Below are positions 35,357 through 47,365 of a stretch of 64,000 bases of DNA, in pieces. This stretch comes from Ferrovibrio terrae. Lineage in GTDB: Bacteria > Pseudomonadota > Alphaproteobacteria > Ferrovibrionales > Ferrovibrionaceae. Position 1 is the stretch's first letter; every line of letters starts with the position of its first letter. The stretch is from the NCBI RefSeq assembly GCF_007197755.1, contig NZ_CP041636.1:496001-560000 (forward strand). The letters are read 5' to 3'. The position numbers and the translations under genes are program-made. The notes under the pieces are model-generated. The model searched no databases. It was not told the DNA's origin and saw nothing but the letters and a program-made list of their open reading frames with translations.

Positions 35357-35716
35357 GAAGGCATCCGTCATGGCTAGCCGGACAGCCTGGATCGCCTCCT
35401 GCCCCATCTGGTCGGCGTTTTCCTTCGCCCATTCGACAAACTGCTGGCGCAGCAGCACGGCCGGCGCCTCGCGCGGCGCGCAGAACCAGGTGAGTTCCTT
35501 CTCCGCCACGGCCATCTCATACATCGCCACCGAGGCCTGCAGGTAGCGCAGGCAGCCGGCCAGACGCGGACTGCCTTCGGCGCCCTCGCACAGCGCCAGC
35601 AGGTCACGGGCGAAGAATTTCGGCGGCGGCGCCAGGCTCCCCCCGGGATTTTGCTGTGCGGAAACAGTAGGGGCCAGCAGGCCGGCAACCAGGCCGGCAA
35701 GGACGAACAGGCGCAT
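35342..35716 (-). CDS. Rap1a/Tai-like exported protein
   Basis: A 124-residue protein with a signal peptide (LFVLAGLVAGLLAPTVSAQQ). The mature part fits the Rap1a/Tai pattern: LLALCEGAEGS, CLRYLQASVAMYE, FCAPREAP, then a helical end and a terminal AFPC, so four cysteines that may pair. The family includes immunity proteins of type VI effectors, but many members, like this one, have no T6SS neighbours. Its ATG overlaps the stop of the CinA-like gene (TGATG). The role is unknown; immunity should not be assumed. Confidence 0.65.
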   Translation of the reverse strand: MRLFVLAGLVAGLLAPTVSAQQNPGGSLAPPPKFFARDLLALCEGAEGSPRLAGCLRYLQASVAMYEMAVAEKELTWFCAPREAPAVLLRQQFVEWAKENADQMGQEAIQAVRLAMTDAFPCQE

Positions 35717-36477
35717 CAGACGATCTCGTTCTCGAAAGGCTCGCCGCCCATGCGGCGGAAGATGGCATACATCGCGTCGGCTGCGGCATCCAGCAGGATG
35801 CGATCCGTGGAGCGCATCACGATGGCGGTCGAGGCCCGGCCGCCACGGAAGGCCGGATAGGAGCCCATATCGACATCGGGATACTGCTTCTGCAGCGCGC
35901 CCAGATCCTCCGCGACCGCGCCTTCGGGCACCAGCGCCAGCACGGTGCGCGACAACAGCTTGTCGCCGCCGGTCAGGGTCGGTGCCACGCTCGCCACCAT
36001 GGCCTCGAAAATCTTCGGCACACCAGCCATCACCATGACATTGCCGATGCGGAAGCCCGGCGCCGCCGACACCGGATTGTCGATCAGCGTGGCGGTGTCA
36101 GGAATCCGCGCCATGCGCAGGCGAGCCGCATTCAGCATGCCGGCTTCGTAATGTGCCTCCAGCCGGCGGCGCGCCTCCGGGTGAATGTCGATCGACACGC
36201 CAAAGGCCTTGGCTATGCAGTCGGCGGTGATGTCGTCATGCGTCGGGCCGATACCGCCCGAGGTGAAGACATAGTCGTACCGCGCGCGCAGATCGTTCAC
36301 TGCCGCGACGACGGTCTCTTCGATATCGGGTACCACGCGCGCTTCGCGCAGGCGGATGCCGAACTCGGTCAGCTTGCCGGCCAGGTGGTACATGTTGGCG
36401 TCACGGGTGCGGCCCGAGAGAATCTCGTTGCCGATCACCAGCATGGCGGCAGTGACGATTTTAGGCGCGTCTGTCAT
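35716..36477 (-). CDS. CinA-like competence/damage-inducible or molybdopterin-binding protein
   Basis: A 253-residue protein consisting of the MoCF/CinA N-terminal domain only. MLVIGNEILSGRTRDANMYHL and VFTSGGIGPTHDDITADCIAKA are the typical motifs, and the full-length CinA amidase domain is missing. Such single-domain forms are widespread in alphaproteobacteria and are annotated as molybdopterin-binding. They have been linked to nicotinamide-nucleotide or ADP-ribose hydrolysis in related proteins, which I cannot confirm here. The 3' end overlaps the Rap1a/Tai-like gene. Divergent from sfsA, 56 bases apart. Confidence 0.88.
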   Translation of the reverse strand: MTDAPKIVTAAMLVIGNEILSGRTRDANMYHLAGKLTEFGIRLREARVVPDIEETVVAAVNDLRARYDYVFTSGGIGPTHDDITADCIAKAFGVSIDIHPEARRRLEAHYEAGMLNAARLRMARIPDTATLIDNPVSAAPGFRIGNVMVMAGVPKIFEAMVASVAPTLTGGDKLLSRTVLALVPEGAVAEDLGALQKQYPDVDMGSYPAFRGGRASTAIVMRSTDRILLDAAADAMYAIFRRMGGEPFENEIV

Positions 36478-36533
36478 GCGACAGGAAATAGCATGCGCTG
36501 GACGTGCAGACCAGCCGCCGTTATAGCCGTGAC

Positions 36534-37229
36534 ATGCAGTTTCACGAGCCCCTGACGCCGGCCACCCTGGTCCGCCGCTACAAGCGGTTCCTCGCCGACA
36601 TGCAGTTCGATGACGGCCGCATCGAGACCGTGCACTGCCCCAATCCCGGCGTGATGCTGGGCCTGACCGAACCGGGCAGGCGGGCCTGGCTCAAGCGCGG
36701 CAAAGGCAAGCTGAACTGGGGCTGGGTGATTGCCGAGGCGGAAAACGGCAGCCTGGTCGGGGTCGATACCGGGCTGGCCAACAGGCTGGCCGCCGAGGCG
36801 CTCGCGCAGGGCGTGATGCCGGAACTCAGCGGCTACAGCCTGCATCGCCCGGAGGTGAAATACGGCACCAGCAGCCGCGTGGACTTCCTACTGACCGCAG
36901 AGGGCAAGGCCCCCTGTTATCTCGAGATCAAGAATGTGCATCTGAGCCGACAGCCGCCGCTGGCGGAATTTCCCGACTGTGTCACCGAGCGCGGCGCCAA
37001 GCATCTGCGCGAACTCTCCGCGATGGTGGCTGCCGGTCACAGGGCGGCGATGCTGTATGTGGTGCAGCGCGCCGATTGCAGCCATTTCAGCATTGCCGCC
37101 GACTGCGACCCGGGCTATGCCGCCGGCTTCATCGAGGCTAGGAATGTCGGGGTAGAGGCATTATGTTACGCCTGCAGCGTAACGGAGGCCGGTATCGCGA
37201 TTGCCCGCCGACTCCCGATTGACCCGTAA
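36534..37229 (+). CDS. sfsA: DNA/RNA nuclease SfsA
   Basis: A 231-residue SfsA family protein. Motifs are RRYKRFLADMQFDDG near the N-terminus, HCPNPGVMLGL, then the nuclease-like core SRVDFLLTAEGKAPCYLEIKN and FPDCVTERGAKHL. The ATG at 36534 aligns with the normal N-terminus (MQFHEPL). Historically described as a sugar-fermentation regulator, the family is now regarded as a nuclease with an RNase H-like or PD-(D/E)XK-type core. It is 29 bases before map on the same strand. Confidence 0.93.
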   Translation: MQFHEPLTPATLVRRYKRFLADMQFDDGRIETVHCPNPGVMLGLTEPGRRAWLKRGKGKLNWGWVIAEAENGSLVGVDTGLANRLAAEALAQGVMPELSGYSLHRPEVKYGTSSRVDFLLTAEGKAPCYLEIKNVHLSRQPPLAEFPDCVTERGAKHLRELSAMVAAGHRAAMLYVVQRADCSHFSIAADCDPGYAAGFIEARNVGVEALCYACSVTEAGIAIARRLPIDP

Positions 37230-37258
37230 CGCTTTGAGTTAACAGGAAAATCAAGCCC

Positions 37259-38095
37259 GTGAACCAGACTCAGGCCCGCATTCTCGAGACCGAAGACGAC
37301 GATGACATCCAGTCCGGCGCCGTCCGCCTGCACCGGCCAGAGGATTTCGCCAGCATGCGTGCGGCCGGCAAGCTGGCGGCCGAGACCCTGGATTTCATCA
37401 CGCCCTACGTTCAGCCCGGCGTCACCACCGGCAAGCTGGACGAGCTGTGCCACACCTACATCGTCGAGCACAGCGCCGTGCCGGCGCCGCTCGGCTACCG
37501 CGGCTTCCCGAAATCGATCTGCACGTCTGTGAACCACGTGGTCTGCCATGGCATCCCGGGCGACAAAGTTCTGGAAGACGGCGACACCCTCAATATCGAC
37601 GTCACCGTGATCCTGGACGGCTGGCACGGCGATACCAGCCGCATGTTCTATGTCGGCGATGTCGGCGTGAAAGCCCGCAGACTCAGCGACATCACCTATG
37701 AAGCGATGATGCGCGGCATCGAAGTGGTGAAGCCCGGCGCAACGACGGGCGATATCGGCCATGCGATCCAGAGCTTCGTCGAGAAGGAACGCTTCTCGGT
37801 GGTGCGTGACTTCTGCGGCCATGGCTTGGGCCGGATTTTCCACGAGCCGCCGAATATTCTGCATTACGGCGAGCCGGGTACCGGCGTGCCGCTGCAGACC
37901 GGCATGTTCTTCACCATTGAGCCAATGGTGAATGCCGGCAAATGGCAGGTGAAGCTGCTGTCGGATGGCTGGACCGCGGTGACCAAGGACCGTTCGCTCT
38001 CGGCACAGTTCGAACATTCGATCGGCGTCACCGAGACCGGCTACGAGATTTTCACGCTGTCGCCCAAGGGCTGGCACAAGCCGCCATACGCATAG
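37259..38095 (+). CDS. map: Type I methionine aminopeptidase
   Basis: A 278-residue metalloprotease that removes the initiator methionine. Metal ligands are visible: D in INIDVTVILDGWHGDTSRMF-like sequence (DVTVILDGWHGDTS), H in CGHGLGRIFHEPPNI, E in FTIEPMVNAG and E in AQFEHSIGVTETG. The N-terminal extension with DDDD is not part of the core. Translation uses a GTG at 37259. The stop is 21 bases before radC, so sfsA, map and radC probably form one unit. Confidence 0.95.
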   Translation: MNQTQARILETEDDDDIQSGAVRLHRPEDFASMRAAGKLAAETLDFITPYVQPGVTTGKLDELCHTYIVEHSAVPAPLGYRGFPKSICTSVNHVVCHGIPGDKVLEDGDTLNIDVTVILDGWHGDTSRMFYVGDVGVKARRLSDITYEAMMRGIEVVKPGATTGDIGHAIQSFVEKERFSVVRDFCGHGLGRIFHEPPNILHYGEPGTGVPLQTGMFFTIEPMVNAGKWQVKLLSDGWTAVTKDRSLSAQFEHSIGVTETGYEIFTLSPKGWHKPPYA

Positions 38096-38116
38096 ACCGC
38101 CAGAGACAGGGACTGA

Positions 38117-38815
38117 TTGGCAGAAGCGGGCGACACCGAAAAACCCCACTTCCACGGCCATCGCGCAAGATTGCGGGCCCGCTTCCTCGATAGCGCCGGT
38201 GCCGGCATACCGGATTATGAAATCCTCGAACTGATCCTGTTTGGCGTGTTCCGCAATGGCGACACCAAGCCGCTGGCCAAGGCGCTGGTAAGCGAATTCG
38301 GCTCACTGGCCGCCGTGCTGGCGGCGCCGGTCGAACGCCTAGGCAAAGTGCCCGGCTGCGGCGACGCGGCGATCGCCGCGCTGAAAGTGACACGCGAAGC
38401 CGGGCTGCGCATGCTGCAGGCCGAGGCGAAGGCGCGGCCGGCGCTGTCGAACTGGCAGGCCCTGCTGGATTACTGCCGCGCCGTGCTGCAGCACGAACAG
38501 ATCGAGCAGTTTCGCATTCTCTTCCTGGACAGGAAGAACCAGGTGATCGCTGACGAGCAGCAGCAGCGCGGGACGGTGGACCACACGCCGGTCTATCCGC
38601 GCGAAGTGGTGAAACGCGCGCTGGAGCTGAATGCCGCAGCGCTGATCCTGGTGCACAACCATCCCTCAGGCGATCCGACGCCGTCACGCGGCGATATCGA
38701 GATGACGCGCGAGGTGGCAAAAGCCGCGGCCACCATGGGCATTGCCGTGCATGACCACCTGATCATCGGCCGCAACGGCCATACCAGCTTCCGCGAGAAG
38801 GGGCTGATCGGATGA
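38117..38815 (+). CDS. radC: RadC/JAMM domain DNA repair protein
   Basis: A 232-residue RadC protein. The N-terminal helix-hairpin-helix region contains KVPGCGDAAIAALK. The JAMM metal motif is ILVHNHPSGDPTPSRGDIEMT, and before it stands QQQRGTVDHTPVYPREVVKRA. The start is a TTG at 38117, an uncommon codon, with AGGG a short distance upstream. The name is historical: a direct repair role is not established, and the JAMM fold suggests a metallohydrolase. Immediately downstream the base composition drops sharply. Confidence 0.92.
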   Translation: MAEAGDTEKPHFHGHRARLRARFLDSAGAGIPDYEILELILFGVFRNGDTKPLAKALVSEFGSLAAVLAAPVERLGKVPGCGDAAIAALKVTREAGLRMLQAEAKARPALSNWQALLDYCRAVLQHEQIEQFRILFLDRKNQVIADEQQQRGTVDHTPVYPREVVKRALELNAAALILVHNHPSGDPTPSRGDIEMTREVAKAAATMGIAVHDHLIIGRNGHTSFREKGLIG

Positions 38816-38879
38816 ACTTGCGCGGCATTCAGGCAACTATTGGTCAATCGCGCATAAACGCAAATGACACCTCATCGCT

Positions 38880-39623
38880 TCAAGTTAGATTTGATTTTGA
38901 TCGCAGTTTAGTCCGTGTTTTTTTCCTTCGTACTCCACGATGAGCCGTCTTAGCGATTACAGCCTTAGTATCTCCTGGAAGCATAGGCATAGGGCGAGGG
39001 TCGTGAAATTTGGCCGATGTAATTTTGAAGCTGGTAATGGTTCCAATTGAATATGCGCAGAGTCGATGCCGGAAGTTTTCCAAACTGATGCTGGCATAAA
39101 TACCGCTGGGACTCTTAGGCTCTTGGTGAAAATCTATGCTCACACCGAAAACATGATCCCGATTGATAAAGTAGTAGTGCGGCCCGCTAGTGTGGGGGAG
39201 TTGGTACATGAAGAGGCAATTTTCTGCTTCAGATGGCGCAGGTAAAGGCGTCGGTTCCTCCGCTACATATCGCGCCCCCAGTATTTCATATTGAACCGGA
39301 TAATATGATTTCGGCTTTGGGAAACCCTTCATTGAGTGAATACGGGCAATAACATTGTCCCCGATATAGTACGTCCCGCCAGGTGGGACTCGCACTTCAA
39401 ATGAATGCGGAAATAAATTGGAGCGATTGAACCGCAGGTTCGTTACGGGATATGGGTCCGAGCATTTTACAATCAAATTCGCAACAATAGCTCTCGATGT
39501 ATTCAGGTTGCGAATGCCTACTTGGCGATGGTTAGTTTGAACTGGTTCATCAGGAACATGGAAAACAAGAACTGCGTCGTCGAAAGCCGCTAGTTCACGA
39601 GATTTCGCAATCTTCTTTTTCAT
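38880..39623 (-). CDS. Unrecognised AT-rich orphan gene
   Basis: A 247-residue open frame I do not recognise. It begins MKKKIAKSRELAAFDDAV and ends with a lysine/arginine-rich tail (RGVRRKKTRTKLRSK). No signal peptide or membrane helix is seen; the middle looks beta-rich, with LRFNRSNLFPHSFEVRVPPG and YYIGDNVIARIH. The base composition is far lower in G+C than the rest: bases 38881-38940 contain 23 G or C of 60, while neighbours are clearly above 60 percent. Codon use is correspondingly different. It lies alone between radC and the exporter gene, suggesting recent acquisition. The frame is long and intact, so a real protein is likely. Confidence 0.6.
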   Translation of the reverse strand: MKKKIAKSRELAAFDDAVLVFHVPDEPVQTNHRQVGIRNLNTSRAIVANLIVKCSDPYPVTNLRFNRSNLFPHSFEVRVPPGGTYYIGDNVIARIHSMKGFPKPKSYYPVQYEILGARYVAEEPTPLPAPSEAENCLFMYQLPHTSGPHYYFINRDHVFGVSIDFHQEPKSPSGIYASISLENFRHRLCAYSIGTITSFKITSAKFHDPRPMPMLPGDTKAVIAKTAHRGVRRKKTRTKLRSKSNLT

Positions 39624-39754
39624 CTATCCCCCAAGCCGTTTGGATGCCTAACCTCGCCAATGTATTGCTTGAGTCTAGTAACTTTCTACCTATAATATTA
39701 CGCAGTTCCAATGCATGTGCTTTTAATATATAAACATACAATCTAATTCCGCCT

Positions 39755-41302
39755 TTAATGCGACGCACCGCCGGTCGGCACACGGCGCAGCATCACGGCC
39801 GCCATCACCGCGCCCAGGGCCGCGATCACCGCACAGGCCAGCACGCTCAGGAAAAAGCCTTGCGAAAACGCCAGCCGCGCAGCCTCCAGCAACGCGGCAC
39901 CTGATGCGGCCGGGAGATCGGCTGCCACCGTCACTGCACCACCCAGCGTGCTGCGGGCGGCGTGTTCCGCAGCGGGTGAAAGCCCGGGCGGCAGAACCTG
40001 GCCGATCGTGCTGCGATAGGCGGCCGCAGCCAGGCTGCCGAGCACGGCGATGCCGAGCGCGCCGCCGAATTCGGCACTGGTTTCCGACATCGCCGCTGCG
40101 GCACCCGCACGTTCCGGCGGCGCGGTGCTGACCACCAGATCGGTCGTCAGCGTGAAGACCGGCGAAAGCCCGAGGCAGAAGACGATCGAGCCGGCCATCA
40201 GGAAGATGAAACCCTGCGGCCCGCCGGCGCGTGCGATCATCACATAGCCCACAGCCGCCAGCGCCAGGCCGAGCGCCAGAACGGTGCCCGGACGCAGGCG
40301 GCGGATCACCATCGGCGCCAGCATCGAGCCGATGATGAAGGTGACACCCATTGGCGCCATCCACAGGCCGGCCTCCAGCGCGCCCATGCCCAGCACGAGC
40401 TGGAAATACTGCGCCAGGAACAGGAACATGCCAAAGGCGATGAACACGCCGATGATGTTGATCGCGAGCGCCGTGCTGAACGAGGCCGAGCGGAACAGCG
40501 TCATGTCGATCATGGGATCAGCCAGCCGCAGTTGCCGCCGCACGAAAATCGCGCCCATCACGACACCGAACAGGATCAGCGAGCCCGACGGCCAGTTCAG
40601 GCCGTATTCGGCCAGCCGCTTGATGCCGTAGATCACCGGCAGCACGGCAACCAGCGACAGCACCGCGCTGAGGATATCGAGCCGGCCGGCTTTCGGATCC
40701 TTGTATTCGGGCAGCAGGATCGGGCCCAGCACCAGCAGCAGCGCCATCACCGGCAGGGCGACGAGGAAGACGGAGCCCCACCAGAAATATTCGAGCAGCG
40801 CACCGCCGATGACGGGCCCGATGGCACCGCCGGCCGAGAAGCTGGCAACCCAGATACCGATGGCGACCGTGCGCTGCTGTGGATTATGGAACATGTTGCG
40901 GATCAGCGACAGCGTCGACGGCGCCAGCGTGGCCGCAGCAATCCCGAGCAGCGCACGCGCCAGGATCAGCATGTCCGCCGTGGTGACGAAGGCCGCGAAG
41001 ACCGATGTGATGCCGAAAGCCACGGCGCCGATCAGCAGCACGCGACGGCGACCGATACGGTCGCCCAGCGTGCCCATGGTGATCAGCGAGCCGGCAACCA
41101 TGAAGCCATAGATATCGACGATCCAGAGCAGCTGGATGCTGCTCGGCTGCAGATCGGCGCTGAGCTGCGGCACAGCCAGGTTCAGCACCGTCAGGTCCAT
41201 CGAATACAGCAGGCAGGGCAAGGCCAGCACAGCCAGGCCGACCCATTCGCGCCGGCCAGCCTTTACGGCAGGCGAATCCATCGTTTGTTCAAGCGTCGAC
41301 AT
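39755..41302 (-). CDS. DHA2-family major facilitator exporter
   Basis: A 515-residue transporter of the 14-helix DHA2 (drug:H+ antiporter) class, similar to SmvA/QacA. Signals are the helix 1-4 motif ADLQPSSIQLLWIVDIYGFM, the motif A loop MGTLGDRIGRRRVLLIG and motif C in FSAGGAIGPVIGGALLEYFW. Expected to expel cationic or hydrophobic drugs. It is divergent from the TPP-riboswitch region; no regulator is adjacent. High G+C, so distinct from the AT-rich neighbour downstream. Confidence 0.92.
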   Translation of the reverse strand: MSTLEQTMDSPAVKAGRREWVGLAVLALPCLLYSMDLTVLNLAVPQLSADLQPSSIQLLWIVDIYGFMVAGSLITMGTLGDRIGRRRVLLIGAVAFGITSVFAAFVTTADMLILARALLGIAAATLAPSTLSLIRNMFHNPQQRTVAIGIWVASFSAGGAIGPVIGGALLEYFWWGSVFLVALPVMALLLVLGPILLPEYKDPKAGRLDILSAVLSLVAVLPVIYGIKRLAEYGLNWPSGSLILFGVVMGAIFVRRQLRLADPMIDMTLFRSASFSTALAINIIGVFIAFGMFLFLAQYFQLVLGMGALEAGLWMAPMGVTFIIGSMLAPMVIRRLRPGTVLALGLALAAVGYVMIARAGGPQGFIFLMAGSIVFCLGLSPVFTLTTDLVVSTAPPERAGAAAAMSETSAEFGGALGIAVLGSLAAAAYRSTIGQVLPPGLSPAAEHAARSTLGGAVTVAADLPAASGAALLEAARLAFSQGFFLSVLACAVIAALGAVMAAVMLRRVPTGGASH

Positions 41303-41414
41303 GGGGAGACTTTCTTATCTTTGGCGAGATGCGTCTTGTGAAAACGTAACCTGCGGCGATGACAGCCAGCGGCAGCAGTTGACCCTGCCCTCTGCCTGCG
41401 CCACCATCGGCGTT

Positions 41415-43419
<2,005 letters not shown>

Positions 43420-43445
43420 TACTGCCCAAAATACTGCACTGCAAA

Positions 43446-43480
43446 AGTGGCAGCCGGTGCTTGTGAATCCGGCTGCCACT
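43446..43480. repeat. 12-base inverted repeat after thiC
   Basis: AGTGGCAGCCGG and CCGGCTGCCACT form a perfect hairpin with an 11-base loop, 27 bases after the thiC stop. There is no run of T after it on the plus strand, so it is at best a weak or factor-dependent terminator, or a stabilising 3' hairpin. Confidence 0.5.
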
Positions 43481-43548
43481 GCTTACATCATATAAACTTC
43501 GTATAAAAATCCGTGCACGCGCCGGATAGCTAAAGGGGCAGGCAAACC

Positions 43549-44544
43549 ATGATCCGCAAACCGACCTCCATCCTTGTCGCCATTCTGGCCGCCGGCCTTG
43601 TCCTGCTGCCCGCTCTGGTCGAGGCCAAGGCCGGTCGCGGCGGCAGCATCGGCAGCCGCGGCACTCGCACCTATGACGCCGCACCCGCCACGCCGACCGC
43701 GCCGTCTGCTGCGCCCGTTCAGCGCAGCGTGACGCCGCCGGCGACCACCCAGCCGCAGGCTGCGCCCAGCACGGCGCCACGCCCGGCCACGGCTGGCGCA
43801 CCTGCCGCTGCGGCCCAGCCCGGCTTCTTCAACCGCCCCTTCATGCCGGCCCTGATGGGCGGCCTGATCGGCATGGGCATCGGCGGCCTGCTGTTTGGCG
43901 GCGGCCTGTTCGGCGAAGGCGGCCTCGGCGCCATGGGCTTCGGCGGCATCGTCGGCCTGCTGCTGCAGCTGGCGCTGGTCTTCTTCATCGTCCGTCTCGC
44001 CATGAACTTCTTCCGCAACCGTCAGCAGCAGCCGGCCATGGCCGGCGGCCCGCAGTCGTATGATCGCACGCCGGTGACTGATATCCCGTCGCAGACCCAG
44101 GCCCGTACTGGCGCGATGCTCGGTGGTGGTGCCGCCGTTGCGGCCCTGCAGATCAGCGACATGGATTTCGAAGCCTTCCAGCAGTCGCTGACTGACATCC
44201 AGACCGCCTGGTCGAACGGCGACCTTGAAGCGCTGCGCAGCCATGTCACGCCCGAGATGCTGGGCTATTTCGGCCGCGAACTGTCGCTGCTGGCCAGTCA
44301 GGGCCTGACCAACCGCGTGGCCGAGGTCAATCTCGAACAGGGCGACCTGGCCGAGTCCTGGTCCGAGGACGGTATTGATTATGCGACCGTCGCGATGCGC
44401 TGGAGCGCGCTGGATTACACCACCGATGCCAGCGGCAAGGTCGTGGACGGCAGCAAGACCGAGCGTAGCGAAAGCGTGGAGACCTGGACCTTCCTGCGTG
44501 CCAACAATGGCCGCTGGATCCTGAGCGCCATCCAGCAAGTCTAA
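43549..44544 (+). CDS. Tim44-like domain protein, exported/membrane
   Basis: A 331-residue protein. A signal or anchor helix (SILVAILAAGLVLLPALVEAKA) leads into a RGGSIGSRGTRTYD motif typical of the bacterial Tim44-like family. An Ala/Pro/Thr-rich linker is followed by glycine-rich hydrophobic stretches (LMGGLIGMGIGGLLFGGGLF) and a membrane helix near residue 145. The C-terminal Tim44-like domain starts around residue 200 and has AWSNGDLEALRSHVTPEM and WTFLRANNGRWILSAIQQV. Function unknown; the family is thought to act at the membrane. The next gene starts one base after the stop codon. Confidence 0.88.
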   Translation: MIRKPTSILVAILAAGLVLLPALVEAKAGRGGSIGSRGTRTYDAAPATPTAPSAAPVQRSVTPPATTQPQAAPSTAPRPATAGAPAAAAQPGFFNRPFMPALMGGLIGMGIGGLLFGGGLFGEGGLGAMGFGGIVGLLLQLALVFFIVRLAMNFFRNRQQQPAMAGGPQSYDRTPVTDIPSQTQARTGAMLGGGAAVAALQISDMDFEAFQQSLTDIQTAWSNGDLEALRSHVTPEMLGYFGRELSLLASQGLTNRVAEVNLEQGDLAESWSEDGIDYATVAMRWSALDYTTDASGKVVDGSKTERSESVETWTFLRANNGRWILSAIQQV

Positions 44545-44545
44545 G

Positions 44546-45187
44546 TTGACGCCGCCGGTCTTCGATGAGGCGTTTCGCGCCAGGCTGACCGAGCTGATGG
44601 TGTGGCGGCGCGACGTGCGCCGCTTCATCCCCCATAAACCTGTATCGCCCGACCTGGTCGCCGGACTGCTGGAAACCGCAGCCCTGGCGCCCAGTGTCGG
44701 CAACAGCCAGCCCTGGCGCTTCGTGCTGGTGGAAGACGCGGATCGTCGCGCAAAAGTCATCGCCAATTTCGAGCGCGCCAACAAAGATGCGCTCTCCGAC
44801 TACAGTGGCGAAAAGGCCAGGCTTTATGCCGGGCTGAAACTCGCCGGCCTGAAAGAGGCGCCGGTGCATCTCGCCGTCTTCGCCGACGAAGGCACCGGCC
44901 AGGGCCACGGCCTCGGCCGCCGCACCATGCCCGAGATGCTGGATTATTCGGCTGTCATGGCGGTCTACGGTTTCTGGCTGGCCGCGCGCGCCGTGGGCCT
45001 GGGCGCGGGCTGGGTCTCGATCTTCGAGCCGGAAACACTGACCCGCGACCTTGAAGTTCCCGAAGACTGGAAGCTGGTGGCCTATCTCTGTGTCGGCTGG
45101 CCCGAAGAGGAACAGGCGACGCCTGAGCTCGAACGCGCCGGCTGGGAACACCGCCGCAGCGTGGACCAGCAGATCATCAAGCGGTGA
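44546..45187 (+). CDS. bluB: 5,6-dimethylbenzimidazole synthase BluB
   Basis: Flavin-destructase of the nitroreductase fold, 213 residues, that converts FMNH2 into the lower ligand of vitamin B12. Typical BluB sequence is seen: MVWRRDVRRFIPHKPV, LAPSVGNSQPWRFVLV, then RRTMPEMLDYSAVMAVYGFW and LGAGWVSIFEPETL. The SVG and the lid region distinguish it from ordinary nitroreductases. The start is a TTG immediately after the Tim44-like gene (one base gap). No other cobalamin gene or B12 riboswitch is in the window. A dispersed palindromic element follows. Confidence 0.88.
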   Translation: MTPPVFDEAFRARLTELMVWRRDVRRFIPHKPVSPDLVAGLLETAALAPSVGNSQPWRFVLVEDADRRAKVIANFERANKDALSDYSGEKARLYAGLKLAGLKEAPVHLAVFADEGTGQGHGLGRRTMPEMLDYSAVMAVYGFWLAARAVGLGAGWVSIFEPETLTRDLEVPEDWKLVAYLCVGWPEEEQATPELERAGWEHRRSVDQQIIKR

Positions 45188-45211
45188 AGCAGCCTCACGC
45201 ACTCAATCCAA

Positions 45212-45350
45212 ATGGGATCCCGACTCTCGCGGAGCCTGTCCTCGGGCTGCGCATGGCGCAGACCCGTGGGCTCGGACGGGATGACGAGATGTTTCTGCGA
45301 AAGCGCCCATTCCAGAGCCGTCACCCCGGGCTTGACCCGGGGTCCCATTT
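45212..45350. repeat. Dispersed palindromic (REP/BIME-like) element, copy 1
   Basis: Two imperfect palindromes lie between bluB and the atp terminator. The first (about 45212-45290) runs from GGGATCCCG to CGGGATGACG. The second (45323-45343) is ACCCCGGG-CTTGA-CCCGGGGT, a perfect eight-base stem with a five-base loop. The stretch 45320-45350 repeats, with one difference in 31 bases, at 51396-51426. Such paired palindromes resemble REP or BIME elements, which can stabilise mRNA or serve as gyrase or transposase sites. Confidence 0.65.
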
Positions 45351-45404
45351 CTCACGCGGACATATTCACGATGACCAACAGCAGAACGAGAACATAAATG
45401 GTAC

Positions 45405-45448
45405 ATTAAAACCAAAAATCAAGGCCCGGTTTTGAGGCGGGCCTTGAT
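45405..45448 (-). terminator. Rho-independent terminator of the atp operon
   Basis: On the minus strand an 11-base stem ATCAAGGCCCG / CGGGCCTTGAT (45438-45448 and 45418-45428) with a nine-base loop is followed by TTTTTGGTTTT. It lies 22 bases after the atpC stop codon and is the expected end of the ATP synthase transcript. Confidence 0.9.
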
Positions 45449-45469
45449 CGAAACTCTGTGACGCCGCCC

Positions 45470-45871
45470 TTACGCCGCCGCCTCGAGCATGGCGGTGTAC
45501 TTTTCGACCTGCGCATTGGCCTTGGCCTTGGCGTGGTCGTCCTTGGCGTCTTCGAAGTCTTCGCGGGCATCCTTCAGCGCCGCCTCGACCTTCGCACGAT
45601 CCAGCTTCGACACCGGCGTGGCCTCTTCGGCCAGCACGGTCAGCTTGTCGTTCGCCACTTCGGCGAAGCCGCCGGCCACGAAAATCCGCTCGGTGACGAC
45701 GCCGTTGACGGTCACTTCGATCACGCCGTTACGGATGGTGGAGATCAGTGGGCTGTGACCCGGCAGCACGCCGAAGTCACCGGCCTCACCGGGCACCACC
45801 ACCATTTCGGCATCGACCGCGAGAAGCAGCTTCTCGGGCGATACCAGTTCGAACCTGACGCTCTCCGCCAT
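45470..45871 (-). CDS. atpC: ATP synthase F1 subunit epsilon
   Basis: A 133-residue epsilon subunit, part of the central stalk. The N-terminal beta-sandwich contains FELVSPEKLLLAVDAEMVVV, GEAGDFGVLPGHSPLIST and FVAGGFAEVANDKLTVLAEE. The C-terminal helices carry KAKANAQVEKYTAMLEAAA, which in other bacteria can inhibit ATP hydrolysis. It is the last gene of atpHAGDC and is followed by a strong terminator. Confidence 0.96.
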   Translation of the reverse strand: MAESVRFELVSPEKLLLAVDAEMVVVPGEAGDFGVLPGHSPLISTIRNGVIEVTVNGVVTERIFVAGGFAEVANDKLTVLAEEATPVSKLDRAKVEAALKDAREDFEDAKDDHAKAKANAQVEKYTAMLEAAA

Positions 45872-45895
45872 GGTCTACTCCTTTGCGCGAAGGGC

Positions 45896-47365
<1,470 letters not shown>

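Noticed and set aside
35342-35716. Reading the Rap1a/Tai-like protein as a type VI immunity gene
   Set aside because: No secretion or effector gene is present nearby, so the family name alone does not support it.
43446-43480. Intrinsic terminator after thiC
   Set aside because: A good hairpin but no T-run on either side; listed only as an inverted repeat.
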